A DNA stretch of 64,000 bases from positions 418,953-482,952 of the forward strand of contig JAWKIQ010000004.1 of assembly GCA_041394185.1 (NCBI GenBank). The letters run 5' to 3'. The notes beneath the pieces were generated by a model. The model had not been told where the DNA came from, searched no databases, and saw only the letters and a program-made list of their open reading frames with translations. How positions within the stretch are numbered: position 1 is the stretch's first letter; each line of letters begins with the position of its first letter. Source of the stretch: Acidimicrobiales bacterium (GTDB lineage: Bacteria; Actinomycetota; Acidimicrobiia; Acidimicrobiales; Poriferisodalaceae). This document shows positions 34,371-44,300 of this stretch, one piece after another. The position numbers and the translations under genes were made by a program.

Positions 34371-34414
34371 GTGTCGTCCCGGCGCCCCGATAGGGGCGCC
34401 AGGGACAGACACTT
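34371..34414 (-). repeat. Palindromic repeat, copy 3, between convergent phosphatase and MFS genes
   Basis: On the minus strand AAGTGTCTGTC begins just after the MFS stop. The stem pairs GTGTC/GACAC, GTCCC/GGGAC and GGCGCCCC/GGGGCGCC around a 4-base loop, with two single bulged bases. It is the strongest hairpin of the three copies. It lies exactly between the two converging stops, so it could end transcription from both sides. No T-run follows. Confidence 0.9.
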
Positions 34415-34419
34415 GCGAG

Positions 34420-35871
34420 TCAGCGCGTTCGGGCTGGGGTCGGAGCTGCGGCGCGGTCGCGGCTGGAACCCGCGGGGAACGTGACGCCGACCACGGCGGC
34501 GGCAACGAAGTATGCGATCGCCACGAATCCATACGCCCGCTGGTAGCCGGTGAAGTCGAGCTCGCTGGTACCCGACGCCACCAGGGTGACGGTTATGGCG
34601 ATTCCCAGCGCATACGAAGCCTGCCGCAGGGTGTTGAAGGTGGCGCCCGCAACGCCGAACTTCGAAGGCGGGATGTCGGCTACACCGGCGCTCGACCACG
34701 TGGCGACGGTGGTGCCGACGCCCAGGCCCGAGATCAGGCTGATGGGCACGAATCGGTTCCAAACCTGGGGATCGTCGCCCAGCAACAGCACGTACAGCAG
34801 GTAACACACGCCCAGCGAGGCTGTGCCGAAGGCCAAGACCCACCGGTGGCCGATGCGGTCGGCGACGCTGCCCGAGATCGGTGAGATGACCGCTGCGATC
34901 AGCGGACTGGGCATCAACGCCAGGCCGGTGGTGCGAATCGATTGGCCCCACAGGTCTTGCAGCACAAGCGAGTTGACTAGGAAGCCCGAGGTGAATGCCA
35001 GGCCATAGAAAACAACGCTGGTGTTGACGCTGCGGAACGAGGCGTACTGGAACAGGTCGAGGTTGATCAGCGGTTCGGGATGTGTGCGCGACCGCCTGAC
35101 CAGCAGGGGCAACAACACCAGACCCAACACGATGGCCGCCACCGCTCTGGGGTCGTCGATGCCCCAGGTCTCGCTCTGCACGATGCCGAACATCACGAAG
35201 AACACGCCGCCGGTGCCGATCAGCACGCCAAGCAAGTCGATGCGCCCGGTGGCGTCGGGGTCGCTCGATTCGCTGAGCCAGCGGGGGCCCAGCACCAGCA
35301 CCAGCAAGCACAGCGGCACGTTGATGAGGAAGATCGCGCGCCAGTTGAACGCGTCGATCAGCGCCGAGCCCAGTGCAGGCCCGGTTACCGCACCCAGAGA
35401 TCCGGTGGCCCCCGCGATGCCGATGGCGGTGCTGCGCTTGGACGGAGCGAACTCGGGCAGCATCACGGCGAACGATGACGCCATGGTGACAGCGCCACCC
35501 ACCGCCTGCAGCACCCGGGCCGCAATCAGCAACTGGTGGTTGGGGGCGATGCCGCACAGCGCGGAACCAAAACCGAACAGGGCAACGCCGGGCAGGAACA
35601 CCTTGCGGCGGCCGACGCTGTCGGCGAGGCGGCCGGCGCTGAGCAGCAGAGCACCGACGACGATGTTGTACGACGACACGACCCAGCTGAGGGACGTGCG
35701 CGACACCTCGAAGTCGTCCTGAATCGACGGGAACGCAACGTTCACCGCCGAGATGTCGATGACGACCAGGAAGGTGGTCAGCGTGGCCACCGAAAGCGCA
35801 AGCCATGCCTGGCGACTGATCTTGTCGTCGGGGACTTGGGGCTGATGGGTGTCAGTGCGGTCGTTCGCCAT
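34420..35871 (-). CDS. MFS drug exporter, DHA2 (EmrB/QacA) type
   Basis: 483 residues with about 14 membrane helices. The motif A region GRLADSVGRRKVFLPG and motif C (GPALGSALIDAFNWRAIFLINVP) are typical of the 14-helix drug:H+ antiporter family. Its ATG lies inside the 3' end of the enoyl-CoA hydratase gene (20-base overlap), so translation is coupled. Substrate unknown. Confidence 0.9.
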   Translation of the reverse strand: MANDRTDTHQPQVPDDKISRQAWLALSVATLTTFLVVIDISAVNVAFPSIQDDFEVSRTSLSWVVSSYNIVVGALLLSAGRLADSVGRRKVFLPGVALFGFGSALCGIAPNHQLLIAARVLQAVGGAVTMASSFAVMLPEFAPSKRSTAIGIAGATGSLGAVTGPALGSALIDAFNWRAIFLINVPLCLLVLVLGPRWLSESSDPDATGRIDLLGVLIGTGGVFFVMFGIVQSETWGIDDPRAVAAIVLGLVLLPLLVRRSRTHPEPLINLDLFQYASFRSVNTSVVFYGLAFTSGFLVNSLVLQDLWGQSIRTTGLALMPSPLIAAVISPISGSVADRIGHRWVLAFGTASLGVCYLLYVLLLGDDPQVWNRFVPISLISGLGVGTTVATWSSAGVADIPPSKFGVAGATFNTLRQASYALGIAITVTLVASGTSELDFTGYQRAYGFVAIAYFVAAAVVGVTFPAGSSRDRAAAPTPARTR

Positions 35872-36712
35872 AGTCCTGCCAGGGTTCGTCGCGTTCGCGG
35901 ATCACTTGCCTGAACCCCTTGGTGTCGAACTCTTCGACCCAGCGGTAGGCCTCTTCGGTATGTCGGGTGATGCCGTCGAAGAAGGTGCCGAGCATCTGGG
36001 TCGTGCGAAGGCCCATGTTCTCGAACGCTTGGTTTATCAGCATCTTGTTGAGGGCGAGTTGATTCCCGGGAATGTTCGTGAAGCGCATCGCCTCGGCCTC
36101 GATCGCCTCGGCCAGATCTTCTGGGGGATGGACGTAGCTGACCAGCCCGATGCGCTGAGCGGTGGCAGCGTCGATGGCGCGTCCGGTCAGCAGGAACTGT
36201 TTGGCGTGTTCGAGACCCAGGCGATAGACCCACATCATCGTCGTGGGCGTGCCGAAGATTCGGCTGGGTGCGTATCCGATGTGGGCGTCTGATGCCATGA
36301 ACAGCAGGTCGCAGCACAGCACCAGGTCGGTGGCGCCGCCGACCGCCCAGCCCTTGATCTCGCCCAGCACCGGCTTGGGACATTCCCAGATGCGCATGAA
36401 ACGGCGCACGTTGTTGCCCATGAACTGATAGTCGCGGACCGGATCCCAGGCCCCTTCGCGCGGCTCGGGGCCCTCGGCGTCGTAAACCTGGGGCCAGCCC
36501 GATCTGTCGGTGAGGTCGTAGCCGGCGGTGAACGTGTCGCCCGCACCCCTCAGCACCACAGCCGCCACCGACCGCGATGCCGCCGCCTTGTCGACACCGT
36601 CTGCGACCCCTTGGATCACTGCGTCGGTGAGGGTGTTCTTCTTCTGGGGTCGGTTGATGGTGACGATCGCGATGCCGTTTCGTTCTTCGTACAAAACGAC
36701 GTCGTCTGGCAT
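35852..36712 (-). CDS. Enoyl-CoA hydratase/isomerase family protein
   Basis: 286 residues from the ATG at 36712; the in-frame extension upstream is Pro/Arg-rich and overlaps the DUF218 gene. Crotonase motifs: GAGDTFTAGYDLTD and IKGWAVGGATDLVLCCDLLF. The insert after the first oxyanion segment (WPQVYDAEGPEP) is longer than in typical hydratases. It is co-transcribed with the MFS exporter downstream. The CoA substrate is unknown. Confidence 0.87.
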   Translation of the reverse strand: MPDDVVLYEERNGIAIVTINRPQKKNTLTDAVIQGVADGVDKAAASRSVAAVVLRGAGDTFTAGYDLTDRSGWPQVYDAEGPEPREGAWDPVRDYQFMGNNVRRFMRIWECPKPVLGEIKGWAVGGATDLVLCCDLLFMASDAHIGYAPSRIFGTPTTMMWVYRLGLEHAKQFLLTGRAIDAATAQRIGLVSYVHPPEDLAEAIEAEAMRFTNIPGNQLALNKMLINQAFENMGLRTTQMLGTFFDGITRHTEEAYRWVEEFDTKGFRQVIRERDEPWQDYGERPH

Positions 36713-36771
36713 CGGCGAAGCATCCCGCGCAACGCCGTCCGGCACCAAACCTGGCCCTTTGGGAATCGGGG

Positions 36772-37347
36772 TCAGCGCAGCAGATCGCGCAGGCGGCGGG
36801 CGATCTCGATGGTGGCCGCGGGTGTCAAGATCCACAGGTCTCGCCACGACCGATCGACATCGGCGACGAACACGCGGGCCTCGTCCGCGGGTTCTTGGGC
36901 CAGCCAGTAAGAGCGCACGCGGGCGGCGTGCAGCGGATCTGACACCAGCACCACGGCGTCACAATTGGCGACCAGGTCGCGGGTGTTGGCGGCGTTCTCC
37001 CAAGAGTTGGGTGACTCGCCCTCGATCTCCACCAGCGAGGGGTCGGCCCCGCCCGACACGGCCAGAGCCGCCATCGTCTCGGCCTCGACCCATCGATTGG
37101 CAACGGCGCCGCCCGAGCAGATCAGGCGAGCGCCGTCGAATTGTCGCAGCACTTCGAGCGCCCGGGCGACCCTCCATCGCTGCACGGGCGATGGTTGGCC
37201 GCTGGGCATGGTTGGAAACCCGAGCACCACGACTACCGGGTGCTTCGGATGGGGCGGCGGGGGAGCGGCCCGGCCGGCTCTGTAGTGCAGCCGGTCGACA
37301 CCGATCGCCACCGCCGCCATCGCTGCTCCGAGGCGAAGCAGCGTCAC
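36772..37347 (-). CDS. DUF218 (YdcF/SanA/ElyC-like) protein
   Basis: 191 residues with a GTG start four bases after the ABM stop. An N-terminal hydrophobic segment precedes VVVVLGFPTM, and the DUF218 core follows: CSGGAVANRWVEAETMA, IEGESPNSWENAANT and VLVSDPLHAAR. Related proteins act at the envelope; the molecular function is not established. Operon with the ABM gene. Confidence 0.85.
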   Translation of the reverse strand: MTLLRLGAAMAAVAIGVDRLHYRAGRAAPPPPHPKHPVVVVLGFPTMPSGQPSPVQRWRVARALEVLRQFDGARLICSGGAVANRWVEAETMAALAVSGGADPSLVEIEGESPNSWENAANTRDLVANCDAVVLVSDPLHAARVRSYWLAQEPADEARVFVADVDRSWRDLWILTPAATIEIARRLRDLLR

Positions 37348-37351
37348 GAGC

Positions 37352-37702
37352 TCACTTGCTGAAGCCGCCGATGGACGAGTAGTGAACAGCGCCCATGGGG
37401 CTGAGTGCCTTCTGGACCGTCTCGTCGGGGCTGCCGTAGAGGGTCCACGAATTGACGGTCAGGCAGGTCATGAACCGCTTGGCAAACGGTCCGAAGTTGG
37501 CCATGTGCGCCATTGCGGCCGCCGAGTCGGCGAAGCGCTCGAGGATGTGGATGGTGCCGTCTGGCCCCTCGCTCCACTCGTAGTTGAGGCAGCCTTCCTC
37601 GGTGGCCGTGGCCTCGATCAGCTCGTCTTTCACCGCGTCGAACTCGTCGCGCTGACCGTCCTTGACCGTGGCTGCGAGAATCCAATAGACGTGGTCGCTC
37701 AT
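37352..37702 (-). CDS. Antibiotic biosynthesis monooxygenase (ABM) domain protein
   Basis: 116 residues from the ATG at 37702, which has AAGGAG at good distance; an upstream start would add 11 residues. The ferredoxin-like dimeric barrel is recognised by VKDGQRDEFDAV, EEGCLNYEWSEGPDGTIHILERF and a C-terminal FGPFAKRF helix. Members include quinol monooxygenases (YgiN). Substrate unknown. Confidence 0.85.
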   Translation of the reverse strand: MSDHVYWILAATVKDGQRDEFDAVKDELIEATATEEGCLNYEWSEGPDGTIHILERFADSAAAMAHMANFGPFAKRFMTCLTVNSWTLYGSPDETVQKALSPMGAVHYSSIGGFSK

Positions 37703-37773
37703 CTGGTCACTCCTTGATGTCGTGTGCACCGACACTACGCGCTCGACGGCGTATCAACCGCCATGATGGGCCC

Positions 37774-38274
37774 ATGGTCAAGAAGATCCCCAGAGACGAC
37801 CGCAGGGCCGCCCACATGTCGGGCGACCGCCGGGTTTCAGCAGCCGAGCTCGCCGACTTCGTGGCGGGCAAACACCGGTGGGTGCTGGCCACCACCCGCG
37901 CCGACGGCCGGCCGCAGCTGAGCCTGGTGACCGGTGGCATGACGGCAGACGGGCGCCTTGCCATAGCCAGCTACCCCGAACGGGCCAAGGTCAACAACGC
38001 CAGGCGAAATCCCCATGTGTCGGTGTTGGTGATGGGCCCAGAGTTCAACAGCGAGTGGGTGCAGATCGACGGTGAGGCAACGGTGCTGGACATGCCAGAA
38101 GCCGCCGACGGCCTGGTCGAGTACTTCCGCTGTATCTCGGGCGAGCACCCCGACTGGGACGAGTATCGCCAGGCGATGGCCGACCAGGGCAAGTCGGTGA
38201 TCCTGGTCGACCCGACCCGCTGGGGCCCGGTCAGCAAGGGCGGCTTTCCGCCTTCGCTGTTCGAGCAGGACTGA
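37774..38274 (+). CDS. PPOX-class F420-dependent oxidoreductase-like protein
   Basis: 166 residues. Split-barrel signature: HRWVLATTRADGRPQLSLVTGGM, YPERAKVNNARRNPHVSVLVMG and WVQIDGEATVLD, ending with PTRWGPVSKGGFPP. It belongs to the small F420/FMN-binding PPOX group. The ATG at 37774 is preferred; the one 14 codons later (SGDRR) is possible. It stands alone, divergent from the ABM gene and convergent with the macroglobulin gene. Confidence 0.85.
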   Translation: MVKKIPRDDRRAAHMSGDRRVSAAELADFVAGKHRWVLATTRADGRPQLSLVTGGMTADGRLAIASYPERAKVNNARRNPHVSVLVMGPEFNSEWVQIDGEATVLDMPEAADGLVEYFRCISGEHPDWDEYRQAMADQGKSVILVDPTRWGPVSKGGFPPSLFEQD

Positions 38275-38293
38275 CCTGCCCGAGCAGGGAGGT

Positions 38294-38371
38294 CAGTCCT
38301 CGACTGTGCCTATTCAGTCCTCGACTGTGCCCATTCAGTCCTCGACTGTGCCCATTCAGTCCTCGACTGTG
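38294..38371. repeat. 21-bp tandem repeats duplicating the 3' end of the macroglobulin gene
   Basis: Units start at 38294, 38315, 38336 and 38357 (last one partial), each CAGTCCTCGACTGTGCCCATT with one variant base in the first. Read on the minus strand, each holds the final codons GTC-GAG-GAC and the TGA. Because 21 is a multiple of three, four TGA stops lie in phase 21 bases apart. Each unit contains a small hairpin CAGTC-CTC-GACTG. Confidence 0.95.
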
Positions 38372-41300
38372 ACGGTCAGCGATGCCGATCGGCCGAACGT
38401 CTCGGGTTCGTAGATCTGCTCGGCCCGCGCCGGTGGCACCACGAACGTTCCGGGTGTGGTTGCCCTGACGACGTAGGAATAGTCGTAGGTGCCCGCAGGC
38501 AGGTACGAGGTGATGGCCTCGGCCCTGTCGTCGCGCAGGTTCTGGTGCTCGAACCAGTTCCACCACCACCAGCTGCGGGCCGGCGCCAACTCACCGGTGC
38601 CGTCGTCGACGACCCCCGTCGTGGCCAGCGAGGGGTTCAGCGCCTCGAAGCCCGCGGGCATCGGATCTACCAGGGCTACCTGGGTTCGGCGGCTCTCGGC
38701 GGTCATCGTCAGCTTGACCCTGACGTCGGCTCCGGCCCTCACATGCCACACACCCGAGTCGTCGCGCCACACGTCGTCGGGGTCGTCGATGGCCTCGTAG
38801 GTGCGTGTAACCACGAAGCCCCTGTCGAGGGGTTCGAGCACGAAGTCGGCCGGGGCATACCTGAGACCGATGCGGTAGTACAGCCGGCCCTCGCCGTCCT
38901 TGGCCAAGGTCAGTCGGGCCGAGTCGGCGTCTGAACCGGTCAACAGGTCCATCGGCACCAGTGTCTTGGCCCCGTCGACCAATCGACCCGAATAGGCGTG
39001 TTCGGCCACGTACAGCTGGTCGAGCCATGCCCGGGCCACGAAGTCGGGCTCGGTCGACTCAAATGTGGCGAAGTAGTCGTTGAGCGCCAGCAGGATGAAC
39101 GCGTTCTCTTGAACGTTGTTCCAGCGCCCGGCGGTGCGGCTGCCGAGCAGGCCGTTGACGACCTTGGGTATCAGGTCGCTGTCTGGCACCTCGCTGATCA
39201 TCGACCCCAGGATCACACCGTCGGAGCGACGGTCGGAATGCAAGATGACGTAGGCGTCATCGCCATAGCTGGTGCTGAAGGTGGCCGCACCAGCGGTGTC
39301 GACCGCCGAGTTGACGATGCGGCGTTCGATGGCAGATCGGGTCTGAGTGTCGTCTATCGACGGCCACAGCTGTGCGACCGAGTCGAGCTGCAGCGAATCG
39401 CCGGCGCGCTGGTACAGCGCCAACGCCTTGCCGGGGTCGGGTTGTCCCGCCAGGCCACGGACGTAAAGCGCGTATGCACTCAACGAGTCCTTTACGTCTT
39501 GTGACCACTCGGGTTCGAAGTGCACTTCGACATCGACCAGATATCCGAGGGCTCGGTCGAGTGGGCCAGCAGCGACGTCGTAGCCGGCGTTCTTGGCTAT
39601 GACCATTGCGTGTGTGGCCTGAATCGAGTGATAGACGCTGGAGCCCCACATGCGGCTCCACGACGCAAAGCCTCCGTCGCCGGTTTGCAGTGCCACAAGC
39701 TCGTCGAGATAGCGGTCGACGGCCGAGTCGATCTGACCGGACGGCGGCAGACCTTCGGCGTCGAATGCGTCGAGCACGTCGCGCAGTGCAGCGATCGCCA
39801 TGATCTGGGAGGCCAGCGCGTCGGAGCTGGCATAGCGGTAGTCCCACAGGTACAGCACCGAGTCGGTCAGCGCTGACACTGCCGTGGACGACGTGGTGAC
39901 CTCGAGCCCGCCGAACTGGTCGATGACGCCCGTCGGTGTCAAGACGTCCTGGGCCACGGCGCCTTCGTCGACTACCCCATAGGTGGCGAACGCTTCGCTG
40001 GTCGCCGGTGTGTACACGGGCAGGCTCACCTGTGCGGCATCGGCACAACCTTCGGGCAGTGCGCAGTCCGCGACTGCTGCCATGCGTATCTGGGCCTGCC
40101 CCGCAGACTGGGTGGTCATGTCGAACCTGACCTCGACGCGGTCGTTGGCCGGCACCTGCACCCGCTTGCCGGCAACGCCGGGAAGCGCCATGTTGGCGGC
40201 CTCGACCGCCACGTCGACCGTCATGGGCTGCGCGGTCTGGTTGGCGATGACGACCGGCAGCTCGAACCGGTCGCCGAAGTTGGCGAACCTGGGCGCGGAC
40301 GGGCGTACCTGAAGGGGCAGGCGGGCCGTGATGTTCGATTCGCCGCTGCCGAAGCGGTTGTCGCCGTGGGCGGCTACGACCATCACGCGATATCGGGTCA
40401 GGTTGTCTGGCAGCGCCACGTCGACGGTTGCTGTGCCGTCGGCGGCGGTGACCACCTGGGGTGCGAAGATCGCAAGTGCGTCGAAGTTGGTGCGGACGTC
40501 GATGGGCGAGTCGCCCGTGACGACCGCCCCTGAGCGTGCGGCCCCGTCGCCACCGGCGTCGTCGGCATCAGCTTCTTCGCTGAACTCGGCCGACGTCAGG
40601 GTTTCGATCGTGGTGGTTGGCGACGCGCCCGAATCGCCACCCGCGGCCTGGTCGAATTGGTCTGGGTTCGCAAGCACCAGGCTGGCGCGGCCATACATGG
40701 TCCACATCAGCGATTGGATGTCGGCGTAGAACGTCGCCAGCGGGTCGGGCAGCTGATAGCCGGTGAGGGCCAGCACGGCCTCGTCGACCACCACAACCGC
40801 AAGTTCGGCACCCTCGACCGGGTTGCCGTCGGTATCGGTGACCAACACCGCAACGCTGGTGTCGGCGCCCGGAAGGGTGGCCTCGTCAGCAGGCGACACG
40901 TCGACCGTCAGCGTGCGGGCCGCCGGTGGAATCGAGAGGTTGATCTGAGCCGTCGCATAGGCGGGCCGCGCCGGTGCACCTTCGAGCGGGTTGCCCTGGT
41001 CGTCGGTGCGCTCGGCCGAACCGGCAACATCGATCTGCACACCCAGGTTGGGTATGTCGTCATCGGCTATGGGCACGGCAACGATCGCAGATCCGTCGGC
41101 CAACTCGAACGTGCTGGTGCTCTGGATTCCGTTGCGGGTGATGGTCAGCAGCCCGGTGCCTTCGCCAAACGGGGCCTGCACCATTATCTCGGCGGTGTCG
41201 CCGGGGGCGTAGGTCTCGGCATCGGGCACCAAGGTCAGCTCTTGACGCTCGAGCGTGCGTTGAGGCCGGGCGCTGACGCCGGAAACCCAGCGGGTCAGCT

Positions 41301-44300
41301 CGCTGCGGTTGGTTCGGCCCGCCTCGTCGGTGACGACGGCCTTCACCCGATAGGTGCCGCCCACCACAGGGGTGAAGCTGCACACGACCGGATCGCTCGA
41401 CGAGACGACGTCGCACGTTTCGGGGTCTATCGCCACGTCGACCCATTCGCCGCCGACGTACCGGTTCTCGGTGCGGGCCAGCTCGATGCTGACACCAGCA
41501 CCAGAGACCACGGCGCCGTCGATGTCGACGACCAGGGCCTCGATCTCGAGCGTTTCCCCAGGGCGCACGAAGTTGGCGGGCGACCTCAAGCCCACATACC
41601 ACTGGGCCGGGTGCACCAGCAGGTCGGTGCTCGACGCCACCGACTGGCGGTTGACGTCATAGACCGTGGCCTGGGCCGAAACCGTCGATGGCAGGTCGTC
41701 GGTGCCGTCGAAGAAGTCGAGGCGCAGATAGTGCTGACCTGCGGCATTGGTGCGCCCCACGAAGGTCTCGACATCGGGCGAGCCGAAGCCGGGCCCGATG
41801 AAGTACTCGTCGCCGTAGATCCGTTCGTTGAAACCGCCACCCTCGGCGATGCCGCCGTACCACCACCAGGGTGTCCACACGCCGAAGTGGAACTCGTCGT
41901 GTCCGGGGGGCGAGTACGACGCGTCGCTGGTGGAAACCCGCCATTCGACCAACGAATCGCTCAGCGGTCCGCCCGAGTAGTACTCGGCTTCGACACCGAC
42001 CGTGGCGGGCTGGGTCAGCAGGTACGGGCCGGGCGAGTCGGGCCACGTGCGCACCTCGAACTCGGGGCGGCGGAACTCCTCGATGCGGAACTGGGTGCCG
42101 TAGGAATCGCGGCCGGGGATCGACAGGTCGAGCCACGCGTAGCCCAGGTTCGAACCGGCCGGGATGTCGACGGCCAGGTCGAAGCCTCCGAGGCTCGACA
42201 ACGCTGTGGTGCCGCTTGCCAGCTCGTTGCCCTGTGGGTCCCAGACGGTGTAGGCGACATTGCTGCCCGAATCGAACAGCTCGATCTGGGCGTTGCCGGA
42301 CAGGGTCAGATTGCGAACCCATCCCTTGAGACGCATCGTTTCGCCCGGCCTGTAGATGCCCCGGTCGGTGAACGTGTGCCACACCAGGCGGTCGACCGCG
42401 GCGTTGCGATCCCAGCCCCAATGGGGCAGCAGCGCTGTGTCGGATCCGACCGTGGCAAGCACCAGCCCCTCGTACTCGTAGCCCTGGTTGCCGGAGATGT
42501 CGATGTCGACCAGGCCCTCGGCATCGGTGCTGCCCTGACGGCCAGATGGGGTGAGGCGAACATCGGCACCTTCGATCGGGCTGCCGGTGGCGAGGTCGGT
42601 TGCCCACACCACGACGGCCCCAGGTGTCGCGAACGCGTCGATGCCGATGTCGGTGCGTTGCACCCACGCCACTATCGGCCGGTTGTCCCAACGATCGTCG
42701 CCGGTGATGCGCCGTACCGGCTCGACAACGACCACGACGTGACCCGGCCCATCGCCCAGAGCATCGGACAGGTCGATGGAGGTGACGTCTACATACCCTT
42801 CGCCCCGCTCGACATCGATGGTTCGGGTGAACGCCACCGGCCAATCGGGCAGCTTCCACTGCTCGCTGTAGCGGTCGTCGAGGAGGCCGCGGTAGTCGCT
42901 CCACTGGTCCGCCGTGCGATCGAACACGGTGACCCGCAGCTCGTCGTGCTCGACCGACGAGATCTCGATCGTGGGCGTGTCGGTGTACGGATCGATTGTG
43001 ACGATCTGCTGGTCGATCTGGTGCAGCTGGGGCCTAGGTGAATTGACCCTGACCTCTACGGTGAGATCCTCGCCCAAGGTCTGGCCGAACACGTCGGCCA
43101 GCGCTGCATCGATGGTGACCCGGTAGGTGGTTTCCTTTGCGAACGCGCCGGTGATGGTGATGTTCTGCCAGTCGGCGACTGCACGCAAGCCAGGCACCTC
43201 CGGAGACACGCTGACCCAGGCAGGATCGAAGGCTTCGATGTCGAGCTGGGTGCTGAACTCGAGACCCCAGGGCGACTGCGGCGGGCATCCGTCCCACCAG
43301 CAGTTGAGCCGCACGTAGCGCAGCGGCGGATAGGTGCGGGCGGTGAAGCGCTGCAGGTCGTTCGTGAGCGACCCCTCGGCCGACGGCAGATCGGGCCCGA
43401 AGTCGATGACCACCGGCGCGTCGGTTGGCATGGGCGAGGTTGGGGTGAACGCAACCCAGCGACCATCGGGCGAGCTGCCGGTTTGGCGCTGGGCCTGTTC
43501 GTCCGCGGCGATCTCTTCGTCGGTCGCCAGCCTGACCTTCACCGGTGCGCCGGCTGCGGTCACCGAGGTGACCGCCAAGATCGCAGCGGGGTCGACGAGC
43601 TGGTCGAATGTGGCGACGAACACCGGGGTGGTCCGCAATTGTTCGTCGGATGGTGTCAGCTGGACCACCCGTGCTGGTGGTGTCTCGAAGCCGAAGCTCA
43701 CCGTCTCGCCCAACACGCCGCCGGTCTGTGATGTGGTTCCTGCCGGAATCGTGACCGTGTACGAGGTGGCCATCGGCAGCCGGTCGACCACGTCTGAGGT
43801 GTGGTCGAAGCGGGCGATGTTGGTGCCGATCCACTGCCACTTGCCCTCGATGGCCGGCTCTATCGAGATCGGCACCTCGACGTCGTCGAGCTGGTCGAGG
43901 GTGGCCACCGGAACCATCGGCTGGTTGAACACCACCGTGATGAAGGGGGCGATGTCGACGGCGCCTTCTGGGGTATATCGCAGAACCTGCAGCGGACCCT
44001 CTGGCACATCTGGGGTGTCGCTAGACGTGCCGGCGGGAGGGAACGTCTGCTCGATGTTCTCGGCAACCAGGGGTGGCGCCAGGGTCTCGGCCGGCCGCTC
44101 GAACTCAGAGGTGGTTCCCTGCAGCGGCTCGCCGCCGACCCGGTCGAGGATTGCTTGGATCTGTTGGTCGGTCAGCGGTTCGCCGTCGGCGACGACGACC
44201 GAGTCGTCGACCTCGGCCAGGGTCGGTGCCCCTTCGCTCAAACGTACGTTCAAAGGTCTGTACCCCGCTTCGACGATGCTCATGTTGTCGGGCAACTGCA

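Noticed and set aside
33456..34414. Insertion sequence with inverted ends
   Set aside because: The enclosed gene is a phosphatase, no transposase is present and no target duplication was found; kept only as a cassette hypothesis.
38294..38371. CRISPR-like array or stem-loop terminator series
   Set aside because: No spacers; units copy the coding end of the macroglobulin gene. The 5-bp stem per unit is too short for a confident terminator.
40657..43041. A 794-codon open frame on the plus strand
   Set aside because: It lies entirely antisense to the macroglobulin gene, has no family features and no ribosome site; long antisense frames are expected in high-GC DNA.
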